This document shows, in pieces, positions 17,064 through 25,113 of a stretch of 64,000 nt of DNA. The translations under genes and the position numbers were made by a program. Position 1 is the first letter of the stretch, and each line of letters starts with the position of its first letter. The notes under the pieces are model-generated. The model did no database searches. It was not told the DNA's origin and was given only the letters and a program-made list of their open reading frames with translations. The stretch comes from Pseudoduganella sp. (GTDB lineage Bacteria > Pseudomonadota > Gammaproteobacteria > Burkholderiales > Burkholderiaceae_D), in NCBI GenBank assembly GCA_021323265.1, contig JAJTCO010000005.1:48507-112506 (forward strand). Reading direction: 5' to 3'.

Positions 17064-17199
17064 TCGGGGTCAGCTCTGTCATTCGGACACAAACACCAGT
17101 TCTTTGACAAATCTCAATACGCGAAATCGCGCAATTCTGCATATTGAGATTCCTCAAACGTTAGCGCTACCTGTCCGAAAGACAGACCTGGCACCGGCT
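17064..17199 (+). repeat. 136-nt palindromic (REPIN-like) element, copy 1
   Basis: Outer arms: GTCATTCGGACA near the left end and TGTCCGAAAGAC near the right end are near-inverted repeats. A central stem is formed by CTCAATA/TATTGAG (17113-17119/17142-17148). Copy 2 at 32607-32742 is the same element in the opposite orientation. The first 27 nt and last 19 nt are identical, and one central pair has changed from T-A to G-C on both arms. It begins 11 nt after the psd stop. It may be a non-autonomous mobile element and could also terminate transcription. Confidence 0.85.
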
Positions 17200-17328
17200 C
17201 CGCACGCGCCCCTGGTGTGACAAAGTGCGTATATTGGGGCCGGACCCTTATGGCAAGATTGGCGTTCGGTCACATCGCTTCACCGCATCACTTGATTTAA
17301 CGTTGGCTTGAATCGGGGAGCAATCGCA

Positions 17329-20300
17329 ATGACGGTGAAGAGCTTCCGGTTCGGTGAGTGGCAGGTCAATCCGGCCTTGAATTGCATCGAGCATGGGGAC
17401 CAGGCCAAGCCGCTCGAACCGCGCGTCATGGATGTCTTGCTGTATCTCTGCCAGCGGCAGGGGGAAGTGGTGTCGGCGCAGCAGCTGCTGCAGGGCTGCT
17501 GGGGGGCCGCGGTGTCGGGCCAGAACCCGATCCATAAGGCAATCACCCAGTTGCGCAAGGCGTTCAGCGACTCCAGCGCGGCGCCGCGCTATATCGAAAC
17601 CATCCACAAGCGCGGCTACCGGACCGTGGCGCCCGTGGTGCGCGAATATACGGTCGAACCGGGCGCTTGGCTCGATGGCTCACCCTTCCGCGGCCTGCAG
17701 GCGTTCCAGGAACAGCATGCCGCCATCTTCTTTGGCCGCCAACCGGCGATCTGCCTGATGCGCGACGGCTTGCGGGCCCAGGCCGCTCTCGGGTGCGCCA
17801 TGATCCTGGTGCTGGGGGCCTCGGGTTCGGGCAAGACGTCCTTGATTCGGGCCGGACTCATCCCGGAATTGGGTCGGGCCTGCCACCTTTGCCTGGACCT
17901 GGCGGACCTGGGCCACGACGACCTGTTCCTGGCCCTGGGCAGCGTGCTGCTCGATGCGGAACTCGGCGAGCGCCAGCTGTTCGAGCGCGACAGCGCAGCC
18001 ACCCTGGCGGGGCGTTTGCGTGGCGGCGTCGAGGACGTCGCGGCGCAGCTGGGCGAGCGCCTCGCCGGCACCAAACTGGCATTGTTTGTCGACAGCCTGG
18101 AAGTTGTGTTCCGCTTGCCGAACGATGCGGATGCGCAGCAGGCAGCCTTCCTGGCCGCCTTGGAGCAATTGGCCCAGTCCGGCTGCGTGGAGGTGATCCT
18201 CGCGTGCCGCAATGACTTCTATCCCCACCTGGCCGACTATCCGCCGCTCAGGGCACTCAAGCTGCGCGGCGGCCACTTCGACCTGCACCCGCCCGACATG
18301 GCGGAAATCGCCCAGATCATCCGCCAGCCGGCGCTGGCGGCAAACTTGCGCTTCGCGCTCGATCCGGACAGCGGCCTGGGACTGGACGACGTGCTGTGCG
18401 CCGAGGCGCAGTCGCGCGCGGACATGCTGCCCTTGCTGCAGTACTGCCTGGAACAGCTGTACCAGCAGCGCTTGCCCGACGGCGAACTGAGTTTCGCCGT
18501 GTTCCGTGCCCTGGGCGGCATCGAGGGCGCCATCGCTGCCCGCGCCGAGCAGGTCACGCAGGCGCTCGCCACGGACCAGGTGGCGGCCCTGCCCGGCATC
18601 CTGGCGCAACTGGTGTGCATTGCGGAGGACGACCTGCCGTTGACGTCGCGCCGCTTGCCCTGGTCGGCGCTGCATGACGCGGCGGGACGGGCACTGGTCC
18701 AGGCCATGGTCGAGGCGCGCCTGTTCGTCAGCGACCTGACCGCCGGGGTACCGACCTTTGGCATTGCGCATGATGCCTTGCTGCGGCGCTGGCCTCGGGC
18801 GCTGGCGTGGATCGATAGCCACCGCCACGCGCTGCAACTGCGCACGCGCATCAGCTTGCAGGCGGCGCGCTGGCAGGCCCATGACCGCAGCCGCGACTTC
18901 CTGCTGCCGCGCGGGGCGCAGGTGAACCAGGCGCGCGACCTGCTGCACACGCCAGGCTTCCAGCTCAGCGCGCAGGACCGCGACTACATCGACGCTTCGC
19001 TGCGCCGGGCCCAGCGCGACGAGCGGCGCCGTGCGGCCTTGTTCACGGCGCTCGCCATCCTGGCGGTGCTGGCCAGCGTCCTGGGCCTGCTGGCGCGCGC
19101 CGCGCAGCAGGAATCCGAACAGCACCGCATCGAGGCCGAGGGCCTGATGGGCTTCATGCTGGGCGACTTCACGGACAAGCTGCGGCCGCTGGGCCGTCTG
19201 GACTTGCTCGACAGCGTGAGCTCGCGCGCCCTGGCCTACCTGGCGGCGGCCAAGCCGAAGGACGATGGCGCGGCCTTGGGCCAGCGCGCCAAGGCCCTGC
19301 AGGTGATCGCTGAAATCAAGATCGCGCGCGCCGACCCGGCCGGCGCCGGCACGGCCCTGCGGGCCGCGCGCCAGTCGCTCGATGCCCAGCTGGAGGCGCA
19401 GGGCGGAGCGGACAAGGCCTTGCTCAAGTCGCTGGGGGAGAATGCCTTCTGGCTGGGGCAGATTGCCCTGGACCAGCGCAACTGGCCGCAGGCCGAGCGC
19501 TACTTCGGCGACTACCTCGCGTTCAGCAACCGCCTGGCGGCGGCCGACCCGGCCGATCCCGATGGCTGGATCGAGCAGTCCTACGCGCACAGCAACCTGG
19601 GCACCGTCGCCCTCAAGCGCGGCGCCACCCGCCGCGCCGCCGACGAATTTGCCGCATCGATCGCCTTGAAGGCGCGCGCGCTGGCGCGCAGCCCAGCGCG
19701 CCAGGCGCTGAAGATGGACTTGGCCAACAGCCTGTCCTGGCTGGCCAGCGCCTGCATCCGGCTCGGCCAGCTCGACGATGCAATGGCCCTGTACCAGCAG
19801 GAAGCCGAGCTGACGGGCAGCATGCACCGGGCGGCGCCGGGCAATGCGCAGTGGACGCAGCGCCATGCCTTCGCCCTCTGGCACCTGGCGTCGCTGCACG
19901 CGGAGCGCGGCGACGCGGCGGCGGCACGCGACGGCTTCGCCGCGGCCGAGGCGCTGCTGCAGGCCCTCACCCGACAGGACCCGAGCAATCGCAGCTGGCA
20001 GTCGGCGCTATACACCGTGCAGCTTGAACACCTCGATGTCGGGGCGGCGCCCGCCGCCGAGCGCATCGCCGCCTTGCACGGGCTGCAAGGGCGCCTGGAC
20101 GAACTCATCAAGCTGGAGCCGAAGAAGTGGAATTTGCAGCGGCTCAGTGCCATGGCAGCCGCGCAGCGTGCCCGCCTCCACTGGTCGCTGCAGCAGCGCG
20201 GCGAGGCGTACCGCCAGTTGGCCACGGCAAGCGCCGCCCTGGAGCACTTGCGGCGCGAGGCCCCGGCCGATCCGCTGATGCGCGAATCGCTGGCCACGAC

Positions 20301-20559
20301 GTTCCTGCTGGAGGCCGAGTTCAGGCGTACCGAGCAGGACATGGCCACGGCCCGCGCCGCGTGCGCCAAGGCAGCGGCGCTGCTGCAGCAGGACAGCGCC
20401 GACGTCCAACTATTGTCCCAGCGGGCGCGTGCCGCGCGCTGCGCAGGGGACGCTGCCGCGGCCGCCAGCGCCGAGGCGCAACTGAGCAAGCTGCAGTACC
20501 AGCAAGTCCGTTACATCCCTGCTTTAGCACGCAACTTCAACCAAAAGGAAACACCATGA
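17329..20559 (+). CDS. winged-helix / STAND NTPase / TPR regulator
   Basis: A 1076-residue signalling protein. Residues 1-95 form an OmpR/CadC-type winged helix (FGEWQVNPALNCIEHG, PLEPRVMDVLLYLCQ, YIETIHKRGYRTV). An nSTAND1-type NTPase follows, with Walker A GASGSGKT at 163-170 and a downstream LALFVDSLEVVF Walker B-like strand. One membrane helix lies near 569-592 (LFTALAILAVLASVLGLLA), and the last 480 residues are TPR-like helical repeats. It is probably an ATP-switched sensor that links a periplasmic or membrane-proximal signal to DNA binding. ATG at 17329 has GGGGAG 8 nt upstream. Its stop overlaps the next start (ATGA), so the two products are coupled. It is likely a regulator of the downstream toxin-like genes (inference). 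Confidence 0.85.
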   Translation: MTVKSFRFGEWQVNPALNCIEHGDQAKPLEPRVMDVLLYLCQRQGEVVSAQQLLQGCWGAAVSGQNPIHKAITQLRKAFSDSSAAPRYIETIHKRGYRTVAPVVREYTVEPGAWLDGSPFRGLQAFQEQHAAIFFGRQPAICLMRDGLRAQAALGCAMILVLGASGSGKTSLIRAGLIPELGRACHLCLDLADLGHDDLFLALGSVLLDAELGERQLFERDSAATLAGRLRGGVEDVAAQLGERLAGTKLALFVDSLEVVFRLPNDADAQQAAFLAALEQLAQSGCVEVILACRNDFYPHLADYPPLRALKLRGGHFDLHPPDMAEIAQIIRQPALAANLRFALDPDSGLGLDDVLCAEAQSRADMLPLLQYCLEQLYQQRLPDGELSFAVFRALGGIEGAIAARAEQVTQALATDQVAALPGILAQLVCIAEDDLPLTSRRLPWSALHDAAGRALVQAMVEARLFVSDLTAGVPTFGIAHDALLRRWPRALAWIDSHRHALQLRTRISLQAARWQAHDRSRDFLLPRGAQVNQARDLLHTPGFQLSAQDRDYIDASLRRAQRDERRRAALFTALAILAVLASVLGLLARAAQQESEQHRIEAEGLMGFMLGDFTDKLRPLGRLDLLDSVSSRALAYLAAAKPKDDGAALGQRAKALQVIAEIKIARADPAGAGTALRAARQSLDAQLEAQGGADKALLKSLGENAFWLGQIALDQRNWPQAERYFGDYLAFSNRLAAADPADPDGWIEQSYAHSNLGTVALKRGATRRAADEFAASIALKARALARSPARQALKMDLANSLSWLASACIRLGQLDDAMALYQQEAELTGSMHRAAPGNAQWTQRHAFALWHLASLHAERGDAAAARDGFAAAEALLQALTRQDPSNRSWQSALYTVQLEHLDVGAAPAAERIAALHGLQGRLDELIKLEPKKWNLQRLSAMAAAQRARLHWSLQQRGEAYRQLATASAALEHLRREAPADPLMRESLATTFLLEAEFRRTEQDMATARAACAKAAALLQQDSADVQLLSQRARAARCAGDAAAAASAEAQLSKLQYQQVRYIPALARNFNQKETP

Positions 20560-20951
20560 GTTTCTTCTCCCAGCAACCGTACATTCCTTTAGCTTCTTTC
20601 AAGAACGTGGTGGTGACCGTGACCGAGGACGAGACCGGCAAGCTGCTGCCCCATTGCGTGGAGCTGATCGTGTGCGGCGGGCGCGACACCCTGCTCAACT
20701 TCCAGCTGACGCAACCGGCGAACAAGGACTGCGATTACCGCTTCGAGCAGCCGGAGATCACTGGCGACGTGGGGCAACTGGGCCCGGTCACGATCAGCCG
20801 CAGCGGCAAGATGCTGACCATGTGCAACGAGGTCTCGCAGCACGGCAAGATCTTTATCACGCTCAAGGTCTACGACCAGCGCGCGCCGACCAAACGCGGC
20901 GCCTTCGATCCGGAAGTGCTGAACCAGCCGGACGGACCAAAAGTCGGCTAA
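20556..20951 (+). CDS. small partner protein of the STAND regulator (DP-EP-like?)
   Basis: A 131-residue protein that I do not firmly recognise. It is rich in beta-strand-like segments (NVVVTVTEDETG, VELIVCGGRDTLLNFQL, KIFITLKVYDQR) and ends in FDPEVLNQPDGPKVG, which recalls the DP..EP motif of the small DP-EP family; that match is weak. It has no signal peptide. It overlaps the STAND gene by 4 nt and has an AAAAGGAA ribosome site inside that gene, so it is made together with it. A role as ligand, adaptor or inhibitor of the STAND protein is only inference. Confidence 0.6.
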   Translation: MSFFSQQPYIPLASFKNVVVTVTEDETGKLLPHCVELIVCGGRDTLLNFQLTQPANKDCDYRFEQPEITGDVGQLGPVTISRSGKMLTMCNEVSQHGKIFITLKVYDQRAPTKRGAFDPEVLNQPDGPKVG

Positions 20952-20974
20952 CCCCATCCCGCCATCGCACCACC

Positions 20975-21004
20975 GGGGGGCCGCGCGCCCCCTTTAACTT
21001 TCCC
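20975..21004 (+). terminator. possible terminator after the STAND operon
   Basis: GGGGG/CCCCC stem (GGGGGGCCGCGCGCCCCC, 20975-20992) followed by TTTAACTTT. The U-tract is interrupted, so strength is uncertain. Confidence 0.4.
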
Positions 21005-21126
21005 CCTCCCCAATCGAATCAAGCACTTACGCGCCGGAAGAAAAACGGAAGAACGCGCACGCGTGACGCGCCCTAGAGTGGGTCCATGCCCGACCCACCC
21101 CACAGGAGCGCATCATCAATACCAAC

Positions 21127-21909
21127 TTGCTGCTCGCCAGAGCCCTGCCGTCCTATCCGCCGCCGGCCGCCCTCAACGACGCCGAAGCGCTGGACAGCAC
21201 GGCAATCCAGACCCATCTGGGCTGGATCCTCAACAATGACTTGTTCCGCAAGGCACCGCGCCTGAGCAGGCTGTTGCGTTTTCTCGTGGACTGCTGGCTG
21301 CACGGGGCCGAGCGCGACACCACCGAGTACGGGATCGGCATCGAGGTGTTCGACCGCAATCCCGCCTCGTACAGTACGGGCGAAGACCCGATCGTGCGGG
21401 TCCAGGTGGGACGCTTGCGCGAAAAGCTGCGCGCATACTACGCCGGGCCGGGCCGGCATGACGGCATCGTCATTGCCATCCCGATCCGCAGCTACATGCC
21501 GCTCATCCGCCGCCGCGGCAACCGTCCGCAGGAGCACGAGCCGGGCTATGTGCTGGCCTTCTATGCCTTGCGTAGCGTCAGTGCCGCCCCGGCCGGCGCC
21601 CTCTTCACGCAGGGCTTGACCGAAGAGCTCAGCCATCACCTGTTCCGCAGTTTCGGCGACCGCGTGCTGTTCCACCAGTGCCTGCCGCCGGCCGGCGCGC
21701 CGTGGCCCGACAGCGCCGACTTCCGGCTCGAAGGCAGCATCCGCATCGACGACAGCCTGGTGCGGGCGGCGGTGCGCCTGACCAATACCGAGTCGGGTGC
21801 GCTGGTGTGGTCGGAACAACTCGACCGCCATGGCGCCCCCGGCATCGCCATGCAGGAAGACCTGGCGCGCACCATCAGTGGCGCCCTGGGCGAGTACCTC
21901 GCGCCCTGA
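21127..21909 (+). CDS. DNA-binding-type regulator with TolB/FlgO-like domain
   Basis: A 260-residue protein. The N-terminal half has the block found in many large proteobacterial regulators and adenylate-cyclase-like TPR proteins: LSRLLRFLVDCWLHG, TTEYGIGIEVFDRNPASY and EDPIVRVQVGRLREKLRAYY. The C-terminal half resembles the TolB-N/FlgO-like domain (FTQGLTEELSHHLFRSFGDRV, GSIRIDDSLVRAAVRLTNTESG). The usual TPR tail is absent, so this is a short form. The start is unclear: TTG at 21127 has no ribosome site, whereas AGGAG (21104-21108) is ideally placed for an ATC codon at 21115. It is probably a regulator of the following operon. Confidence 0.65.
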   Translation: MLLARALPSYPPPAALNDAEALDSTAIQTHLGWILNNDLFRKAPRLSRLLRFLVDCWLHGAERDTTEYGIGIEVFDRNPASYSTGEDPIVRVQVGRLREKLRAYYAGPGRHDGIVIAIPIRSYMPLIRRRGNRPQEHEPGYVLAFYALRSVSAAPAGALFTQGLTEELSHHLFRSFGDRVLFHQCLPPAGAPWPDSADFRLEGSIRIDDSLVRAAVRLTNTESGALVWSEQLDRHGAPGIAMQEDLARTISGALGEYLAP

Positions 21910-21920
21910 GCGCGCCGCCG

Positions 21921-21963
21921 GTTACGTATCGTTACCTTGCCTGTAACGGTCTCGATACTTAAC
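21921..21963. promoter_or_regulatory. nested GTTAC repeats upstream of the effector operon
   Basis: GTTAC occurs at 21921 and 21931 (10-bp spacing, one helical turn). The second is inverted in GTAAC at 21943, giving a perfect CGTTAC-N7-GTAACG dyad (21930-21948). An outer pair GTTACGTATCG/CGATACTTAAC matches at 10 of 11 positions. It lies about 70 nt before the lipase-like gene and close to two winged-helix-type regulator genes, so it is a candidate operator. Confidence 0.45.
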
Positions 21964-22029
21964 GGCGCCCCATGGCGGCAGTACATTCGATTGCCAGCCT
22001 GAACGCTGTTCTTTTCCACGGAGCCGAAC

Positions 22030-23229
22030 ATGACCACCCCATTCACGATCTGCCTCGCCGGCACCGCCTGCACCCGCGACGAAGGCGAGCGCACGCGCGC
22101 CAACAGCGACGCGCGCATCTATTGCCCGGACACGGGCTACATCCCGGTCCGCATCCAGAAGGAGTTGTCCGGCTCCCTCGATGCGGTGCGGCCGAGCATC
22201 TCGGTGCGCGGCGTCGGTGAAAACGACTGGGCCGTGCCACGCGACAGCAGCGAACCGCTCATGCTGAAGGGGCCGCTGGACGCGCCGCAGGCGCTGCTCG
22301 ACTATGCCCGAAAATACTCGGGCGGCGACCAGCGCTCGCTGCCCTCCTCGGCCCTCGGCTGGGCCGCAACCGCCCTGGCGCTGCACACGGCCAACCTGGC
22401 GCTGGCCAGCGGGGCGACGACCATCAACCTGATCGGCCACAGCCGCGGCGCCGCGCAAGCCATCATGGCGGCCTGGTTCATCTATGCCTACGGCTCGCGC
22501 GATTTGACTATCAACATCTTCGCCATCGATCCGGTGCCGGGCAGCGGCCAGTGGTATGGCATCCTGACCCAACTCGCGCCCAACGTGCGCAATTACGTCG
22601 GCATCTACAGCTGGGACATGTGCCTGCCGCTGGACAAGCCCTTCATGGCCGTGGTCCCGCGCCCGAACCTGCGCATGCTGGGCAAGTCCGACGGCAGCGA
22701 GGCAGTCAAGCTGGGCAGTACTTGGGACACGCTGGCCGACAACTACCAGCAGGACGATCCGCTGGCACCGGGCGCCGCCCTGCAGCCGCAGAACTATGCC
22801 CTGTTCGCCTGCCGCGGCCGCCATAGCACGGTGGCCGGCAACAGCACGGCCGACAGCGGCTACGACCCGGACAACGTGAGCGCCTTCGTCGCGCCGGTCC
22901 CGCAACTGGTGTACAAGCTGGCGCGCGGCTACCTGACGCAATGGGGTGCGCTCTTCCCCAGCCCTTCCGCTGTCGCGGACAGCGTGCCGGCACTGCGGCG
23001 CCGTCTCCATACCGACCCGGCCCGGTTCGATGCCATGGGCGGCGGCGCCACACGCACCAGCAGCCTGCCGGGCCGGCCGTATGTGCGCCGCGTGTCGTCC
23101 ATCTCCGGCCGCAATCCCCTCAATTGCTATTACATGGACAACGTGGTCGGCGACCCGCCGTACCGCCTGGCCTATCCCGTGACCAGCGAACGCACCGATA
23201 GCGGCCGCGTGGCGTGGCAGTTCCTGTAA
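22030..23229 (+). CDS. alpha/beta-hydrolase, lipase-effector-like (GHSRG)
   Basis: A 399-residue protein with no signal peptide. The nucleophile elbow is LIGHSRGAAQAIMAAW with Ser138, the G-H-S-R-G form used by many bacterial lipase effectors. A following FAIDPVPGSGQW (Asp near 167) could supply the acid, and GRHSTVAGN the His. It begins with ICLAGTACTRDEGE, a pattern seen in type VI lipase-like effectors of the DUF2235 kind, but the full family cannot be assigned. It heads a same-strand series with the phospholipase-D-like and RHS genes, so a membrane-attacking role is a reasonable inference. Confidence 0.7.
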   Translation: MTTPFTICLAGTACTRDEGERTRANSDARIYCPDTGYIPVRIQKELSGSLDAVRPSISVRGVGENDWAVPRDSSEPLMLKGPLDAPQALLDYARKYSGGDQRSLPSSALGWAATALALHTANLALASGATTINLIGHSRGAAQAIMAAWFIYAYGSRDLTINIFAIDPVPGSGQWYGILTQLAPNVRNYVGIYSWDMCLPLDKPFMAVVPRPNLRMLGKSDGSEAVKLGSTWDTLADNYQQDDPLAPGAALQPQNYALFACRGRHSTVAGNSTADSGYDPDNVSAFVAPVPQLVYKLARGYLTQWGALFPSPSAVADSVPALRRRLHTDPARFDAMGGGATRTSSLPGRPYVRRVSSISGRNPLNCYYMDNVVGDPPYRLAYPVTSERTDSGRVAWQFL

Positions 23230-23255
23230 CGCGACCCATCAATGGAGCAAGCACC

Positions 23256-25067
23256 ATGAGCCAGATCGATAATGTGCAGCAAAACCTCGGCCAGTATTTC
23301 AACCATCTGGGCGGGCCGAACTATGTGCGGCTGCTCGACACGCCCCACGTCTGGGGCATGCAGTTCGGCCAGGAGATCATGCCGCAAGCCCTGCTACGCC
23401 AGGCCGAATTCCAGCGCGCGGTCGAGGAAGTGATGCAAAAGGCGCGCTACCGCTGCGACCTCTCCTCGCTCAACAGTCCCGACCCGGACTGGGTACGCCC
23501 GATCCTGGGCGCCATCGACACCGCCCTCAGCACGCCCATGGGCCAGGACGCGCCAACCCAGTTCCGTTTCCTGTTCGGCCAGACGCCCGTCTCGCCCTTC
23601 ATGGAACCGGCCAACTTCACCGACTTCAAGGCGGCCCTGGTGCGCCTGGTGCGCCTGCGCTCGCAGCATTGGGAACGCAAGCCCGAATTCTGGATGGGGC
23701 GCTTCTACCGCCTGCAGGACGGCATCCTCTCCGCGCTCAAGAACAAGGTGTTCAGCGACAGCATCATCTCCAGCGACGACACCAAGATGACGTGGAATCA
23801 CGCCAAGATCATCGCGGTTGACGGCTGCGAAGCGCTGGTGGGCGGCCACAACCTGAACATGGACCTGTTCCGCAGCTACCCGCCGGTGCACGACCTGTCC
23901 TGCGTCGTGCATGGCGCCGCCGCCTACGGCTCGCAGTTGTTCCTGAACCGGATGTGGGATTGCGGCAGCGACCTGCTGAGCACGGAAAGCCTGGACTTGG
24001 CCAGCCTGACGTGGCGCCAGGGCGGCAAGCCGGGCGAAGCCTTGCTTGCCCCGGCGGCCGTCCAGTACGTCGCGCAGCGCCAGCAGGCGCTGTTCAAGCT
24101 GCACCAATCCGGCGTGCAGCCCGGTCCGGACGAAACGCCGCCTCGCCCCGAGCGGCCGGAAGGGCACGACGACGACCTGCAATCGCTGAGCGACCTGGCC
24201 ATCGACGTCTTCCCCTACCGCGTGCTGTACACCCGCTACGACGGTTTCCAGGAATACAGGCTGGCCGAGCGCATGCTCGCCGTCGGCAAATACTGGACCG
24301 GCCCCAAGGACAGCGATTACCAGAAGGGTTCCGAAGTGATGAAGGAAACCCTCATCAAGCAAGCCCAGCACAAGATCTGCATGGCGCAGATGGACCTGGT
24401 CAGCGCATGGAAGAAGAACTGGTCCGACCATGTGGTCTGCAAGTGGGTGATGGAAGCCCTGCGCAGCAATCCCAAGCTCACGGTGGATGTGGTCGTCTCG
24501 CCCCTCGATGCCGGTGCCGGCGCCGAAGGCGACCAGTATTCCTTCGGGTCGGGAGCGGTGCGCACGTTCGAACTGATCAAGTACTACATGACGCATGACG
24601 TCGAAACCGATGCCGTGCTGCCCGATCCGGATGGCCGGCGCGCCGATGCCCTGCAGCGCATCCGCGTCGCCCCCTTCTACTTCACCGACCAGGTGCCGGA
24701 CGGCATGACCCGCGAGGGCAGCACCTACAAATGGCCCGGCCTGTCGCAGGAAGGCTATACCGCCACCCTGAAACAGCCGCCCCTGGCCGAGCGTCCGCCC
24801 AGCCATGGCGTGATCGGCAGCGCCGCGCTGTCGGTGATCAATGCCAGCGGCTACATCTACAGCAAGGTGCCGTCGGCGCCGGGCAACCACTCCAAGCTGA
24901 TGATCATCGACGACCAGGCTTACGTGATCGGCTCCGACAACCTGTACCCCGGCGCGCTGTCCGAATTCAACTACGTGGTCGAAGGCAAGGACGCGGTCGC
25001 CGCCCTCCTCGACTCGTACTGGAAACCGCTCTGGCAGTACGCCAGCCCGCACGCATTGAGCGCTTGA
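23256..25067 (+). CDS. phospholipase D-like protein with two HKD motifs
   Basis: A 603-residue cytoplasmic-type protein (no signal peptide) of the PLD superfamily. HKD motif 1 is NHAKIIAVDGCEALVGGHN (His182, Lys184, Asp189) and motif 2 is NHSKLMIIDDQAYVIGSDN (His545, Lys547, Asp552). Both are complete, so the enzyme should be active on phosphodiesters, either phospholipid or nucleic acid. The 360-residue spacing and a Pro-rich linker near 290-305 suggest two separate lobes. TGGAG precedes the ATG at 23256. It lies 27 nt after the lipase-like gene and 47 nt before the RHS gene. Two-HKD proteins of this type occur among type VI lipase effectors (Tle5); use here is inferred. Confidence 0.8.
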   Translation: MSQIDNVQQNLGQYFNHLGGPNYVRLLDTPHVWGMQFGQEIMPQALLRQAEFQRAVEEVMQKARYRCDLSSLNSPDPDWVRPILGAIDTALSTPMGQDAPTQFRFLFGQTPVSPFMEPANFTDFKAALVRLVRLRSQHWERKPEFWMGRFYRLQDGILSALKNKVFSDSIISSDDTKMTWNHAKIIAVDGCEALVGGHNLNMDLFRSYPPVHDLSCVVHGAAAYGSQLFLNRMWDCGSDLLSTESLDLASLTWRQGGKPGEALLAPAAVQYVAQRQQALFKLHQSGVQPGPDETPPRPERPEGHDDDLQSLSDLAIDVFPYRVLYTRYDGFQEYRLAERMLAVGKYWTGPKDSDYQKGSEVMKETLIKQAQHKICMAQMDLVSAWKKNWSDHVVCKWVMEALRSNPKLTVDVVVSPLDAGAGAEGDQYSFGSGAVRTFELIKYYMTHDVETDAVLPDPDGRRADALQRIRVAPFYFTDQVPDGMTREGSTYKWPGLSQEGYTATLKQPPLAERPPSHGVIGSAALSVINASGYIYSKVPSAPGNHSKLMIIDDQAYVIGSDNLYPGALSEFNYVVEGKDAVAALLDSYWKPLWQYASPHALSA

Positions 25068-25113
25068 GCCCCGCCCGACCCACACGCCATTCCATCCAAC
25101 CAGGAGCATTCAA

